Assembly: GCA_016715075.1 (NCBI GenBank)
Contig: JADKBK010000009.1
Span: 124,001 to 188,000, forward strand
Length of the DNA: 64,000 bases
Direction: 5' to 3'
Origin: Bacteroidales bacterium
GTDB taxonomy: Bacteria; Bacteroidota; Bacteroidia; Bacteroidales; VadinHA17
Under the pieces are notes generated by a model that saw nothing but the letters and a program-made list of their open reading frames with translations, searched no databases and was not told where the DNA came from. The position numbers and the translations under genes were made by a program. Below, one piece after another: positions 1-10,051 of this stretch. Positions within the stretch are counted from its first letter, which is position 1, and each line of letters opens with the position of its first letter.

Positions 1-1
1 C

Positions 2-1753
2 GGTCGTTTTTCTTTCCTAAGAAGAAACGAGGATGGCAGTCTGATCATTTTTGATATAAAGGGCGGAGGCGTAATAAACAGGATATGGACTCCCACTCCT
101 GGCGATGATACTCTTGATTTCTTTATTGATGATACACTGCAACCTTCATTTTCTGTTTGTTACAGAGATCTGTTTTCAGGGAAAAAGTATCCCTTCACGG
201 AACCTCTTTGCGGAAACCAGCTTGGCGGATTCTATTGTTATCTGCCGATTCCCTTTGAGAAGAGCTGCCGGATAACCTACAGGGGAAAGAAGGAACAGTT
301 CCACCAGATTCAGTACAGGCTATATAATAAAGGTTCGAAAATCAAGTCTTTCAGTCTTAACCTTAATAAGGAAGAAAAGGAGGCGTTGGATAAGATCAAA
401 TCACTCTGGTTTAAGACAGAGAGGGGCCCTGTGGATTTTTACACGGGGAAGCCATTAGTCTCCGCAGGTAAGTTCGAACTTAAACCAGGAGCAGCAACAA
501 CTATTTTTGAAACAGAAAAGGGAGGGCGCATCCTCGGTATTGAGTTGAGCCCTTCAGATGCCTTTGAAGGATTGAAGAAAAATACGGATATAAAAATTAC
601 CTGGGATAATGAGAGTATGCCAGCTATTTATTCGCCTGTTGCTGATTTTTTCGGGTATGCCTTCGGATCAGCATCAATGCAAAGCCTTTTGCTGGGATGT
701 CAGTATAATAAAGCATATTGCTATTTCCCAATGCCATATGACAGATCTGCAAAGATAGAACTGATACAGCGGGAGACTGCAGGCAATCCGGTCAGACAAT
801 TGAGCGTGAGTGCAAAAATCTGGTATTCTGAAGAAGAAAGATTAATGGATAAGGAGGGTAAGTTTTATGCTGAATGGGAGAAGAACCCTGAAGCCACTGC
901 CGGACGTCCACATACTATTGCCGAAGTGAAAGGAAAGGGTCATTATGTTGGTACCCTGCTTCAGTCCCAGGGTCTGAGGGCCGGTATGACAATATTTTTC
1001 GAAGGTGATGATTCAACATCAATTGATGGCCAATTCAGGCTTCACGGGACCGGATCGGAAGATTACTTTAATGGAGGATGGTATGCTATGATGGACCGTT
1101 GGGACGATAAGATGAGTTTGCCTCTTCATGGCTCGCTGGGATATTCACTTCCCTTCTGCCGCACAGGAGGCTACAGGCTTTATCTGTCTGACAAGCTCTC
1201 TTTCATGAACAGTTTCTTCCAGAGTATAGAACATGGGCCGGTACGCAATGATGTTCCTGCCGATTATACTTCAATTGGGCTCTATTATTGTGATTCACCT
1301 GTACAAAAAGCCGCTGCGCCAAGCTCTGAGCTTACAAGAGTCTATATTCCAGATACACTTTATATATATCCCCAGTTGATGGATTTTACCCTCTATGGTA
1401 AAATGAATGTTGAAACAACATGGAAATACGGGACAGGAGGCGAGAGCTATCTTTTTACACCCGGAATCGAATCATGGCTGAGATTTTCGCTGAGGGAAAT
1501 CCCGGCTGGCAATTATAAATTGTACTTTGACCTGATAAAAGGTCCGTCAGGATGTGAATTTTCGCTCTGGCAGAGACAAAAGCAGGTTTCTGAATGGCTC
1601 CCATCCAGCAATCAGACTGAATTAAGGGTAAATGATCTTTATGTTTGTGATCTGACACTTCTCGAAACCTCCAAAACTGTGACAATTCGTTTCAAAACTG
1701 ATAAACAGAGGAACAGTTTATTAATGAACAGGGTAATCTTAATAAGAAAATGA
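2..1753 (+). CDS. GH172 / DUF2961 family protein (5' end outside window)
   Basis: The reading frame is open from base 2 to the stop at 1753, so the start lies left of the window; the first in-frame TTG (386) is not the true start. The visible part is about 583 residues. It shows two similar halves, each with a run of aromatic and glycine residues (GGFYCYLPIPFE near the left edge, KAYCYFPMPYDRS later), as expected for the double jelly-roll of DUF2961. An HGTGSEDYFNGGWY segment is typical of the family core. DUF2961 was reclassified as GH172, with alpha-fructofuranosidase and arabinofuranosidase members; the substrate here cannot be inferred. It lies 13 bp before an oxidoreductase gene, probably in one operon. 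No signal peptide can be judged because the N-terminus is missing. Confidence 0.82.
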   Translation, partial: GRFSFLRRNEDGSLIIFDIKGGGVINRIWTPTPGDDTLDFFIDDTLQPSFSVCYRDLFSGKKYPFTEPLCGNQLGGFYCYLPIPFEKSCRITYRGKKEQFHQIQYRLYNKGSKIKSFSLNLNKEEKEALDKIKSLWFKTERGPVDFYTGKPLVSAGKFELKPGAATTIFETEKGGRILGIELSPSDAFEGLKKNTDIKITWDNESMPAIYSPVADFFGYAFGSASMQSLLLGCQYNKAYCYFPMPYDRSAKIELIQRETAGNPVRQLSVSAKIWYSEEERLMDKEGKFYAEWEKNPEATAGRPHTIAEVKGKGHYVGTLLQSQGLRAGMTIFFEGDDSTSIDGQFRLHGTGSEDYFNGGWYAMMDRWDDKMSLPLHGSLGYSLPFCRTGGYRLYLSDKLSFMNSFFQSIEHGPVRNDVPADYTSIGLYYCDSPVQKAAAPSSELTRVYIPDTLYIYPQLMDFTLYGKMNVETTWKYGTGGESYLFTPGIESWLRFSLREIPAGNYKLYFDLIKGPSGCEFSLWQRQKQVSEWLPSSNQTELRVNDLYVCDLTLLETSKTVTIRFKTDKQRNSLLMNRVILIRK

Positions 1754-1766
1754 TTTAAGATCCATT

Positions 1767-3020
1767 ATGATAACAAACAGAGATAATCCGATCAGGGTTG
1801 CTGTCATTGGAGCAGGAGTACGCGGAACAAGTCTTGCAAGGAAGCTGACCTCCTCTTCATTAAGTGCTGTAATAAAAGCAGTTGCAGAGCCTGACGAAGA
1901 AAAACGAAACTCATTTGTTCAGGAATTTGGATTACCGGCAGACGCTGCTTTCTCCGACTGGGCTCATCTTACGGAAAAATTTGATCAGTGTGATGCTGCA
2001 ATAATTGCCACGCTGGATAACCAGCATGCAGGTCCTGCAGTTGCCTGTCTGAACCGCGGCTGGCATATTCTCCTTGAAAAACCCCTTGCTGATAAGTTTT
2101 CAGATTGTAAACTTATAGTAAAAACGCATGAGGAGCGAAAGAAAGTTGTTGCAGTCTGCCACACATTAAGGTTCATGGAAGGATTCAGAAAGGTCAAACA
2201 GACACTGGAACTGGGTACTATAGGCAAACTCATCCATGTGGAACACATGGAAGCAATAGGCAATCTTCGTTTTGCCCACAATTATGTAAGAGGGCGCTGG
2301 TCTGCAGAAAAAGAGAATACCTTCCTCCTATTGCATAAATGCAGTCACGATATAGATTATATCAACTGGCTCTTCAGTGAGCCATGTCTGCGTGTTTCAT
2401 CCTTCGGGTCGTTGAAATACTTTACTTCAGCTAATGCCCCGTATGAAAGTACTTCCAGATGTACTGACGGATGTCCTTTAAACGATACCTGCCACTATTC
2501 TGCATATAAACTATATGTTGATACGAACCTGGAAGAATGGCCTGCAAGGGATATCTGCAGGATCCATACCAGGGATGAACATCTCAATGCAGTAAAGAAC
2601 GGACCTTATGGAGTCTGCGTATGGCATGCAGGCAACGATGTTGTTGATCACCAGGTTGTAATGATGGAATTTGATGGCGGAGCTACAGCCACTTGCACTT
2701 TAAGCGGATATTCGGCTACAAATGGCAGAAGAATACGCCTGCAGGGTACACAGGGTGAACTTCTGTTTGATGAAGCAGCAGGAACCATTTCCACAAAAAA
2801 ATTCACAGGGAATGAGGAAGAAATTGTCAGGATAACAGCCCCTCTATCGTATCATCCTGAGGATCAGGAAATCGTGGATGAATGGCTATCCTCAATAATT
2901 CATTCTACTTCGGTAACTGTTGATGCCGGGGAGGCGCTCCGGACACATGCCGTTGTTTTCGCAGCTGAAATCTCCAGAAATGAAAAGAGAACAGTGGAGA
3001 TGTCGGAATTGATTGGTTAA
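1767..3020 (+). CDS. Gfo/Idh/MocA family NAD(P)-dependent oxidoreductase
   Basis: A 417-residue protein with an N-terminal Rossmann fold (VAVIGAGVRGTSLARK, residues about 11-26) and the conserved EKPLA motif near residue 105, whose lysine is catalytic in this family. The C-terminal alpha/beta domain has an inserted cysteine-rich segment (CTDGCPLNDTCHY) found in a subset of these enzymes and possibly metal binding. There is no signal peptide, so it is probably cytoplasmic. Family members oxidise or reduce hydroxyls on sugars and inositols. Its position 13 bp after the GH172 gene and ahead of a GH5 gene suggests a role in sugar catabolism; the specific substrate is unknown. Confidence 0.87.
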   Translation: MITNRDNPIRVAVIGAGVRGTSLARKLTSSSLSAVIKAVAEPDEEKRNSFVQEFGLPADAAFSDWAHLTEKFDQCDAAIIATLDNQHAGPAVACLNRGWHILLEKPLADKFSDCKLIVKTHEERKKVVAVCHTLRFMEGFRKVKQTLELGTIGKLIHVEHMEAIGNLRFAHNYVRGRWSAEKENTFLLLHKCSHDIDYINWLFSEPCLRVSSFGSLKYFTSANAPYESTSRCTDGCPLNDTCHYSAYKLYVDTNLEEWPARDICRIHTRDEHLNAVKNGPYGVCVWHAGNDVVDHQVVMMEFDGGATATCTLSGYSATNGRRIRLQGTQGELLFDEAAGTISTKKFTGNEEEIVRITAPLSYHPEDQEIVDEWLSSIIHSTSVTVDAGEALRTHAVVFAAEISRNEKRTVEMSELIG

Positions 3021-3130
3021 TGAAATCACCGGATCAGAATTATATGAAATATTCCTAATATACTGTTATATAACATCAGGGCAGAGAAAAAAAATGTCTT
3101 ATTTTATTTAACGAACCAACAAAACCAGAT

Positions 3131-4294
3131 ATGAAAAAAAATAACATTGACCGCCGTCTGTTTATCAAGAGTACCACTCTTGCTGCGACCGGTCTGGCAA
3201 TTGCCGGAAACAGTGCCTTCTCAGCCATTCCATCTGCTTCAAAGAACAAGCTTCCGCGATGGAAGGGATTTAACCTCCTTGACTATTTTTCTCCTGCCAA
3301 GCCGGAAAAAAATGACCGTGACCGGACTACAGAGGATGACCTGAAATGGATGGCAGACTGGGGATTCAATTTTGTCAGAATCCCTATGGCTTATCCCAGT
3401 TATCTATCCTTTGACAGGTCAAGACATATAACAAAAGAGGAGACATACAAACTCGATCCTAAAGTGCTGGAAGAGATCGATAAACTTGTCTTTATGGCCC
3501 AGAAACATGGCATGCATGTGAGTCTTAATCTTCACCGTGGACCGGGTTTTTGCATCAATGCCGGATTCAATGAACCATTTAATCTTTGGAAAGATCAGGA
3601 AGCACAGGATGCATTTTATTTTCACTGGGGAATGTGGGCCGAACGATATAAAAGCATCTCATCTGAGAAACTGAGTTTTGATCTTCTCAATGAGCCCTGC
3701 TATAAGGAAGACATGAATGACCAGTTCTCCAAGAGCACTGCAGTTCCAGGTGAAATCTACAGAAAGGTGGCTATCGGAGCATCCAAGGCTATCTGGGCTG
3801 CCAATCCCGACAGGCTGATTGTCGCTGACGGTAACAGCGGAGGAAGCAATGTCACGCCTGAGCTTCTTGACCTGAATATTGCCCAGAGCTGCCGCGGGTA
3901 CTGGCCTCATTATATTTCCCATTACCAGGCGCCATGGGTATGGAAAGATCCTTCACAGGCACCAAAGCCGGTATGGCCTGGTATTATGGATGGCAAACAG
4001 TTTGGCAGGGCTCAGCTCGAGGAATTCTACAAGCCATGGATCGAACTGGTAGGCAAAGGTGTAGGTGTTCATTGCGGTGAATGCGGATGCTGGAGAAATA
4101 CCCCACATGAGGTATTCCTTGCATGGTTTGGTGATGTTGTCGACATCCTGACCAAAGGAGGTATTGGCTATGCACTCTGGAATTTCCGCGGTGATTTTGG
4201 AATCCTTGATTCAGGACGTGCAGATATAAAATACACCGACTGGTACGGTCATAAACTCGACAGCAAGCTTCTCGATATGCTGAAGAAGTACTAA
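3131..4294 (+). CDS. Tat-exported glycoside hydrolase family 5 protein
   Basis: A 387-residue protein starting with a twin-arginine signal (DRRLFIKST at residues 7-15, then a hydrophobic stretch to about residue 32). The rest matches the GH5 (cellulase-type) TIM barrel: WGFNFVRIP near 77-85, an LHRGPG strand near 134, the acid/base glutamate in LLNEP (E188) and a second glutamate in HCGEC (E317) in the position of the nucleophile. Both catalytic glutamates are present, so it is probably active on a beta-linked glycan; the subfamily and substrate cannot be told by eye. A 110-bp gap separates it from the oxidoreductase gene, so it may have its own promoter. A large palindrome follows the stop. 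Confidence 0.85.
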   Translation: MKKNNIDRRLFIKSTTLAATGLAIAGNSAFSAIPSASKNKLPRWKGFNLLDYFSPAKPEKNDRDRTTEDDLKWMADWGFNFVRIPMAYPSYLSFDRSRHITKEETYKLDPKVLEEIDKLVFMAQKHGMHVSLNLHRGPGFCINAGFNEPFNLWKDQEAQDAFYFHWGMWAERYKSISSEKLSFDLLNEPCYKEDMNDQFSKSTAVPGEIYRKVAIGASKAIWAANPDRLIVADGNSGGSNVTPELLDLNIAQSCRGYWPHYISHYQAPWVWKDPSQAPKPVWPGIMDGKQFGRAQLEEFYKPWIELVGKGVGVHCGECGCWRNTPHEVFLAWFGDVVDILTKGGIGYALWNFRGDFGILDSGRADIKYTDWYGHKLDSKLLDMLKKY

Positions 4295-4305
4295 AGAAGT
4301 CAGAG

Positions 4306-4370
4306 ATCGGTGATCAGAGATCAGAGATCAGGTATAACTGATTACTGATCACTGATCCCTGATCACTGAT
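4306..4370. terminator. Long palindrome between convergent genes
   Basis: A 26-base left arm (4306-4331) pairs with the right arm (4345-4370) at 23 of 26 positions, plus one G-U wobble, around a 13-base loop. The arms consist of repeated TGATC/GATCA words. It lies between the stop of the GH5 gene and the stop of the opposing gene and could act as a two-way transcription barrier. There is no clean T-tract, so it may instead be a dispersed repeat. Confidence 0.5.
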
Positions 4371-5211
4371 TACAGCCCGCAAGCCATCGCGCCTCTGAAA
4401 TAGCCGATAGATTCAGCTATTCCCGGAAGATTGTCCTTCATCTCCTTTTCAAATTCCAGGCTGCATTTTCCGCTGTATTTTACCTTACGCAGAGTTGCGA
4501 TGAATTTTGGTATATCGATGATGCCGCGGCCTGTTTCAACAGTCTTGCCATCCTTAGTTGCACCATCGACATCCTTTGTATGAATATCGAAAATGCGGGT
4601 GATATATCTTTCAACATCAACTGAAGGATCCTGTCCGTCTCTCACGGTATGGCCGATATCAATACATATCCCCATCCGCGGATCCAGATCCTTTATGTGG
4701 TTCCAGATATCAGTTGCATTTGGGTAAAGAGGGTTGTCTGGTCCATGATTATGTATCGCAAGCTTTATATCATATTTCTTTACTTTTTCTCCACGTATGG
4801 CAGAAGACTGTACTCCGGTGCACCGACAATCATTTTGACACCTGCCATTTTTGCATAATCAAAAGCCCTGTTTACCTCTTCCTCTGTTTTCATGTAAATA
4901 ACACCCACAGTATAAACTGTGATACCTGCAGCCCTGAACTTTCCTGTTACAGAGTTGATCTGTTCCTGGGTACTGTCAAGCGGCATGTGAAAATCCTTCA
5001 CAGAGAGGTAATTAACTCCTACATAGTTCATTATCTCGATGGTCCTTTCAACTGATAATCCTTTAAAGGTGTAACCAGCCATTCCCAGGCTGAAAAAATC
5101 TTTTGTACTTCCGGCCGAAGGAATTACACTGGAAGATCCATAAACAGAAGAGACTCCTGCTGCAAGGATTCCTGTGCCTGCTAACTTAAAAAACTGACGA
5201 CGTGATTTCAT
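4370..5211 (-). CDS. Tat-exported sugar phosphate isomerase/epimerase-like TIM-barrel protein (frameshifted)
   Basis: The N-terminal 143 residues (5211 to 4780) begin with a twin-arginine signal (SRRQFFKLAG at residues 3-12). The C-terminal part, ending at 4370, is in another frame. The two join smoothly at the five-T run 4784-4788 (five A on the coding strand): one extra A gives VEKKVKKYDIKLAIHNHGP and so on, about 280 residues in total. IHNHG, the IDIGH metal-site motif and the late CSLEFE motif are typical of xylose-isomerase-like AP-endonuclease-2 TIM barrels. Export by Tat suggests the protein folds with a metal before export. It lies 31 bp after the upstream sulfatase gene. A sequencing indel is the likeliest cause of the break; a real single-base deletion is possible. 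Confidence 0.75.
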
Positions 5212-5242
5212 AATTAATATCTGGTTATTATAAATAGTATGG

Positions 5243-7171
5243 TTATTTTACAATCATGTTATTATCAATAAGCCTGCTGTTATATGTCTGAATAACAGCT
5301 TTTAGCTTCTCTTCAAGCTGAGTTTCAATATCAGGTTCCGTACCGAGGAGATTTTTCTCCAGAAACCTGTCATTTTTATAATTAAAAAGGCCGACAGGCT
5401 TATTATCTATCATCTCAAGTATATGGTCCTTCATATACAAATGGTAATTATTTCCCGATGTGTTGAATGCAAATGATTCATAGGAATCATCGAGAAGATT
5501 ATTCCCAAAAGCAATATACTCACCATCAAAGTTAAGAAAACTCAGAATTGTGGGCATTATATCTATCTGCTGGGCTATCCTTTTTTTAATCCCCTTTAAG
5601 TTACTGCCGGGTTTAAAGAATATAACAGGAACACAATATGATCCAAAATTATTCTGGAATTCAGGATGAATTGATTCATTTGTATGGTCGGCAGTAATAA
5701 CAAAGAGTGTGTTTTTGAACCATGGACTTTTCTCAATTGTATTAAATAGTTCATGCAGTGCAAAATCAGTGTAGCCTACCACCTCCACTATAGGCGCCGG
5801 CCCTTTTTTAAATTTGCCCTCATATTTCTCAGGTACTTTAAAAGGATGATGGGATGAAACTGAGAATATTGAAGTCATAAATGGCTGCCTGAATCCATCC
5901 ATTTTTTCGGCGAAAAATTGGAAAAACGGTTCATCCCATACTCCCCACATGCCATCGAAATCTGTCTTGTACGGATATTGGTCAAGACCAAAATAGTCAT
6001 CGAACCCTGCAACATTGGCAAAGGAGTCAAAGCCCATAGATCCGTTTGGTGCACCATGGAAAAAAGCGGTATAATATCCTTTTCTCTTAAGCAGTTCCGG
6101 AAGTCCGTTTATTTTGTTATTTGCATAGTGAGAGATTGTGTATGGTGTTTCAAGCGAAGGCACTGATGCAAGGATTGAAGGCATTGCATCGATTGATTTT
6201 TTACCATTGGCAAGCGAGACGTCAAATGTAAGGCCGACACTTATAAGGGAATCTATAAATGGTGTATATCCCTCATATTTGCCATTTTCAAGATCATGGT
6301 TAAAGGAGCCCACATATTCTCTGGCGAAGCTTTCAAGAATGATTATGACTACATTATCTCCTGTAAATTGATTGGCTCCGGAAGGTTTATAATGAGGATT
6401 ATATAACCCGATCAGTTTATCGTCGTCGAAAAATTTGTATCTGACAAGAACTTTTTTATCGAAAGTCCTGAAAAAACTGAAGGGTGTATTGAGTACAATA
6501 GCCACATCGCGTGGTGTTTTAACGTATCTTGCTGCATTACTGATAGTTATTGGCCTGGTAGAATGTTTGTACCCCCCTCGCGCAGCTCCGACAACAAACG
6601 CTATTATAAGGGGCATCATCAGAACATTAATTGCATAATAGGCGATTCTGCTCCGTGGAGCCGGTTTTTCCGGAGTAACCCTGTTGTAAAGATAAACCAT
6701 CAGAAACCATAGTAAAAGTGTAAAAAGTGTTGCAGGCCAGTAGTCAAAAAGAAACCTGAAAAACAATTTTCCCAGGTTGGTCTCATTTTCGAAAGTCTTG
6801 AAAACATCAGCTGTTGCCCGTTTGTCAACAAACCTGTAATAAACGAAGTCCATACCGTTCATCGCTACTGCAATCCCGTTTGTGATGAAGAAGATATATC
6901 TGAGAACAGTTTCATAAACCTTGCTATAACGGATATCGAAAGGAATAATACTCAGAAGAATGAACAGAATATTTATATAGACTATTGCAGAAATATCAAA
7001 TGAGAGGCCTCCCTTAAGAATTGTAAGGAACTGGAGAGCTGAGACTCCTGGAAACATTTTAAAGTTAAAGAGGAAAAAACCGATCCTGCAAAGAGAGAAA
7101 AGGATCATTACAAGAAGGATCCGGTAGGCGAGAACTACAAATACATTTCTGGAAATCAGCCAGTTTTTCAT
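5243..7171 (-). CDS. LtaS-like membrane sulfatase / phosphoglycerol transferase family protein
   Basis: A 642-residue protein with about five transmembrane helices in the first 200 residues, then an extracytoplasmic alkaline-phosphatase-superfamily domain. Motifs include VVIIILESFAREYVG (metal-binding Glu), NGKKSIDAMPSI (the position of the nucleophile, serine or threonine in the family), ITADHTNES (metal-binding Asp-His) and a late YCVPVIFF strand. In Gram-positives LtaS transfers glycerol phosphate to lipoteichoic acid. In Bacteroidetes homologues probably decorate surface glycans or lipids with phosphoglycerol or phosphoethanolamine, which is inference here. The downstream gene starts 31 bp away on the same strand. 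Confidence 0.82.
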   Translation of the reverse strand: MKNWLISRNVFVVLAYRILLVMILFSLCRIGFFLFNFKMFPGVSALQFLTILKGGLSFDISAIVYINILFILLSIIPFDIRYSKVYETVLRYIFFITNGIAVAMNGMDFVYYRFVDKRATADVFKTFENETNLGKLFFRFLFDYWPATLFTLLLWFLMVYLYNRVTPEKPAPRSRIAYYAINVLMMPLIIAFVVGAARGGYKHSTRPITISNAARYVKTPRDVAIVLNTPFSFFRTFDKKVLVRYKFFDDDKLIGLYNPHYKPSGANQFTGDNVVIIILESFAREYVGSFNHDLENGKYEGYTPFIDSLISVGLTFDVSLANGKKSIDAMPSILASVPSLETPYTISHYANNKINGLPELLKRKGYYTAFFHGAPNGSMGFDSFANVAGFDDYFGLDQYPYKTDFDGMWGVWDEPFFQFFAEKMDGFRQPFMTSIFSVSSHHPFKVPEKYEGKFKKGPAPIVEVVGYTDFALHELFNTIEKSPWFKNTLFVITADHTNESIHPEFQNNFGSYCVPVIFFKPGSNLKGIKKRIAQQIDIMPTILSFLNFDGEYIAFGNNLLDDSYESFAFNTSGNNYHLYMKDHILEMIDNKPVGLFNYKNDRFLEKNLLGTEPDIETQLEEKLKAVIQTYNSRLIDNNMIVK

Positions 7172-7340
7172 ATTACAACCATTGATTTTCTATCATACTC
7201 AACATCACTTTATCCCAACTGTTCAGATCAGATAAGAAATTAAGAAGTTAAAACTATAAAAACTACCTGTGAGATACAAGCATGATTACTTATATCTGAT
7301 AAAATTAAAACCTTACCGGGAAATTGAGTCCGGCAGGAGG

Positions 7341-7381
7341 AAAACAAAACGCCAGGACTGAATAATATCTGACCTGGCGTT
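7341..7381 (-). terminator. Intrinsic terminator after the YIP1 gene
   Basis: On the minus strand AACGCCAGG (7381-7373) pairs with CCTGGCGTT (7356-7348), followed by TTGTTTT. It lies about 20 bases downstream of the stop at 7401. Confidence 0.75.
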
Positions 7382-7400
7382 ATTGGAATATTTTGAGATC

Positions 7401-8047
7401 TTATTTCTGTTGTTCCATCATCTCTTTAAACTCAGAACTGTTAAACTCCTTCATCATCTGTTCGGCTTTTCTTTTTGCGCCCAGTCCGGTAAGCGAAACA
7501 ATAACAAAAAGTGCAACCAGGACATACATTACAATTCTGGTTGTTTCCGGTTTTGCCTTCAGTGTCTCAACGAGAGCATTATAGAGAAGCCATAAGGAAA
7601 GAATTTGCACGGCGAGGCCAATTACCAGACCAAGATAAATACTGAAGTGACCTGTAAAAGCAAGCAGGGCTGATATAGGCATAACAACCATGACAGCTGC
7701 AGTAACCCTGACATTGGATTCAAAATCGGTACTTCCCTTGCATATAGATGAGATGATGAGTAAAATCACAGCTCCGATGAATAATCCGATAATTGATCCG
7801 ATTATATAAGAGAAAAAACCATGATCCCTATGCTGCCTCCAAGCAATCCGCCGGTAACAGCACCGAGTTTGAGAATGCTCCAGAGGAAAGCAATTGCACC
7901 TGCAATAGCTCCGTAAATAACTGCCTTAATTATTGGCTCTGTCATCCCTCCCGATGTTTTCATCGTGGAGAAATAAGATTTCGGATTTACCAGGACCTCT
8001 TTTGATTCCTGAATAAATGCATTAAAATCGAAGGTTTCATTACTCAT
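7401..8047 (-). CDS. YIP1-family membrane protein (frameshifted)
   Basis: The first 81 residues (8047 to 7802) and the C-terminal part ending at 7401 belong to one protein of about 215 residues. Adding one T to the T6 run on the coding strand (A6 at 7813-7818) gives IGIMVFFSYIIGSIIGLFIG and restores the frame. The N-terminal NPKSYFSTM segment followed by about five hydrophobic helices, with a PISALLAF stretch, fits bacterial YIP1-domain proteins. Their role in bacteria is unclear. It begins 111 bp after the stop of speA on the same strand, with a hairpin between, so it is probably a separate unit. Confidence 0.68.
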
Positions 8048-8116
8048 AGTTAAAATGATTAATAGGGTTAATACTTAACTGCTTGTAAAAAATACAAGTT
8101 CTAAGTTAGAAAAATA

Positions 8117-8144
8117 TTTCATTTAATTCCAAAATTAAATGAAA
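8117..8144 (-). terminator. AT-rich hairpin after speA
   Basis: A perfect 12-bp stem (TTTCATTTAATT / AATTAAATGAAA) with a 4-base loop, followed on the minus strand by TATTTTT. It sits 15 bases after the speA stop and fits an intrinsic terminator, although the stem is AT-only. Confidence 0.55.
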
Positions 8145-8158
8145 ATCAATTCCCCCTT

Positions 8159-10051
8159 TTATTCAAGGTAAGTATACCCGTACAGACCTGAGCGATAGTT
8201 CGAAAGGAATTCCTTTCCCTCTTCAAGGGTAATAATACCGGCTTTGACTGATGATGTTACCCATGATTCCACCGTACGCACCATTTTTTTGGAATTGTAC
8301 TGCACATAATCCAGTACTTCTGCAACAGTCTCTCCGTCAATTATCTGGTCGATTTTATACCCTGTATCATCAACAGATACATGGACTGCATTTGTATCTC
8401 CGAAGAGATTGTGAAGATCGCCGAGAATCTCCTGATAAGCTCCTACAAGGAATACACCGAGGTAATCTGGCTCTTTCCCTTTCAGTGGGTGAACAGGCAG
8501 GTGATGAGATGAGTTGCGGGTTGCAATGAAATTATCAATTTTTCCGTCAGAATCGCAGGTCATATCCTGGATCGTCGCGGTTCGTGTAGGTTCGTCGTTG
8601 AGCCTGTGAATGGGCATTATCGGGAAGATCTGGTCAATTGCCCATGCATCGGGCAAAGACTGAAAAAGTGAGAAATTACAGAAATACTTATCTGACAGCA
8701 TTCTTGAGATCTGCCGCAGCTCTTCCGGGACATGCTTTGTAACATTTGCCATCTGGTAGACTAACCGGGCAATTGACCAGAAAAGTCTTTCAATCTGGGC
8801 CCGTGTCTTCAGGTCAATAAGGCCAAAGCCGAATCTGTCGAGCGCCTCTTCCCTGATCTGCTGTGCGTCATGCCATGTTTCAAGCATCCTGGTCTGGTTA
8901 AAATTATCCCATAACAGATAGAGCTCCTTCACAAGTTCATGATCCTGTTCAGTTATCTCGTCTTCCTGATCCCAGGAAGGGAGAGTTGTTGTTTCAAGCA
9001 CCTCAAAAATCAGCACAGAGTGGTGTGCAGTGAGTGACCTTCCTGATTCAGTTATAATATTAGGGTGAGGTATCTTGTTCTTATTGCTTACATCAACAAA
9101 AGTACTTATAGAGTCATTGACATACTCCTGTATTGTATAGTTTACACTGCTTTCACTGTTTGAGGATCCTGTTCCGTCATAATCAACCCCTAGTCCTCCG
9201 CCGATATCCACAAATTCAACATCAAATCCCAGGTTCCTGAGCTGTACATAAAACTGAGAGGCCTCCCTCAGGGCAATTTTGATCCTCCTGATCTTAGTAA
9301 CCTGACTGCCTATATGAAAATGTATAAGCTTGACACAATCCCTCATCCTGTTCTTTTCGATGAAATCGATAGCCTCCAGAAGTTCACTGGAGGTAAGTCC
9401 GAATTTGCTTATATCACCTCCTGAATCCTCCCACTTGCCGCTTCCAACACTTGCAAGCTTAATCCGTATTCCAATATTCGGTTTAACTTTCAGGCGCTTT
9501 GAGATTGTCGTAATCAGCTTAAGTTCATTCAGTTTCTCAACAACAAGGAAAATCCTTTTACCCATCTTCTGAGCAAGAAGGGCAAGCTCAATATAGTCCT
9601 CATCCTTATAACCGTTGCAGATTATAAGTGATTCAGGGTCAGTATTTATAGCGATAACAGCATGAAGTTCCGGCTTCGAACCTGCCTCAAGACCTATATT
9701 GAATTTTTTTCCGTGGCTCACTATCTCTTCTACCACCGGCCGCATCTGGTTTACCTTTATCGGGTAAATAATAAAATTCTGGGCCTTGTAACCATATTCC
9801 TCTGATGCTGATTTAAAACACTTTGAAATACTGATGATCCTGTCATCAAGAATATCAGGAAAACGTACAAGCACAGGTGTCGAAACATCAGACAGGATAA
9901 GTTCATCTAGAAGGTCCTTCAGATCGACCGCAATACCATTTTTCTGAGGAGTAACGGTAACATTTCCCTTTTGATTTATGGAAAAATAGTCAACACCCCA
10001 ACCATTGATATTATACAATTCTGCCGAATCTTCAACACGCCATTTTCTCAT
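8159..10051 (-). CDS. speA: Biosynthetic arginine decarboxylase
   Basis: A 630-residue protein, the usual length for SpeA. It starts MRKWRVEDSAELYNINGWG, matching the conserved N-terminus. The PLP lysine lies in the YPIKVNQ motif (near residue 98); glycine-rich DIGGGLGVDYDG and the C-terminal VSVDDTGYKIDQ motif are also typical. It converts arginine to agmatine plus CO2, the first step of the agmatine route to putrescine and spermidine, in the cytoplasm. It appears monocistronic: 130 bp separates its start from the next gene upstream. No agmatine-using gene is in the window. Confidence 0.95.
   Translation of the reverse strand: MRKWRVEDSAELYNINGWGVDYFSINQKGNVTVTPQKNGIAVDLKDLLDELILSDVSTPVLVRFPDILDDRIISISKCFKSASEEYGYKAQNFIIYPIKVNQMRPVVEEIVSHGKKFNIGLEAGSKPELHAVIAINTDPESLIICNGYKDEDYIELALLAQKMGKRIFLVVEKLNELKLITTISKRLKVKPNIGIRIKLASVGSGKWEDSGGDISKFGLTSSELLEAIDFIEKNRMRDCVKLIHFHIGSQVTKIRRIKIALREASQFYVQLRNLGFDVEFVDIGGGLGVDYDGTGSSNSESSVNYTIQEYVNDSISTFVDVSNKNKIPHPNIITESGRSLTAHHSVLIFEVLETTTLPSWDQEDEITEQDHELVKELYLLWDNFNQTRMLETWHDAQQIREEALDRFGFGLIDLKTRAQIERLFWSIARLVYQMANVTKHVPEELRQISRMLSDKYFCNFSLFQSLPDAWAIDQIFPIMPIHRLNDEPTRTATIQDMTCDSDGKIDNFIATRNSSHHLPVHPLKGKEPDYLGVFLVGAYQEILGDLHNLFGDTNAVHVSVDDTGYKIDQIIDGETVAEVLDYVQYNSKKMVRTVESWVTSSVKAGIITLEEGKEFLSNYRSGLYGYTYLE

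Noticed and set aside
4780..4800. Possible programmed -1 frameshift (AAAAAG before the stop) in the Tat isomerase-like gene
   Set aside because: The -1 shift would give the right protein, but the same kind of break occurs in ten other places, so an indel error is simpler, and no downstream stimulating structure was seen.
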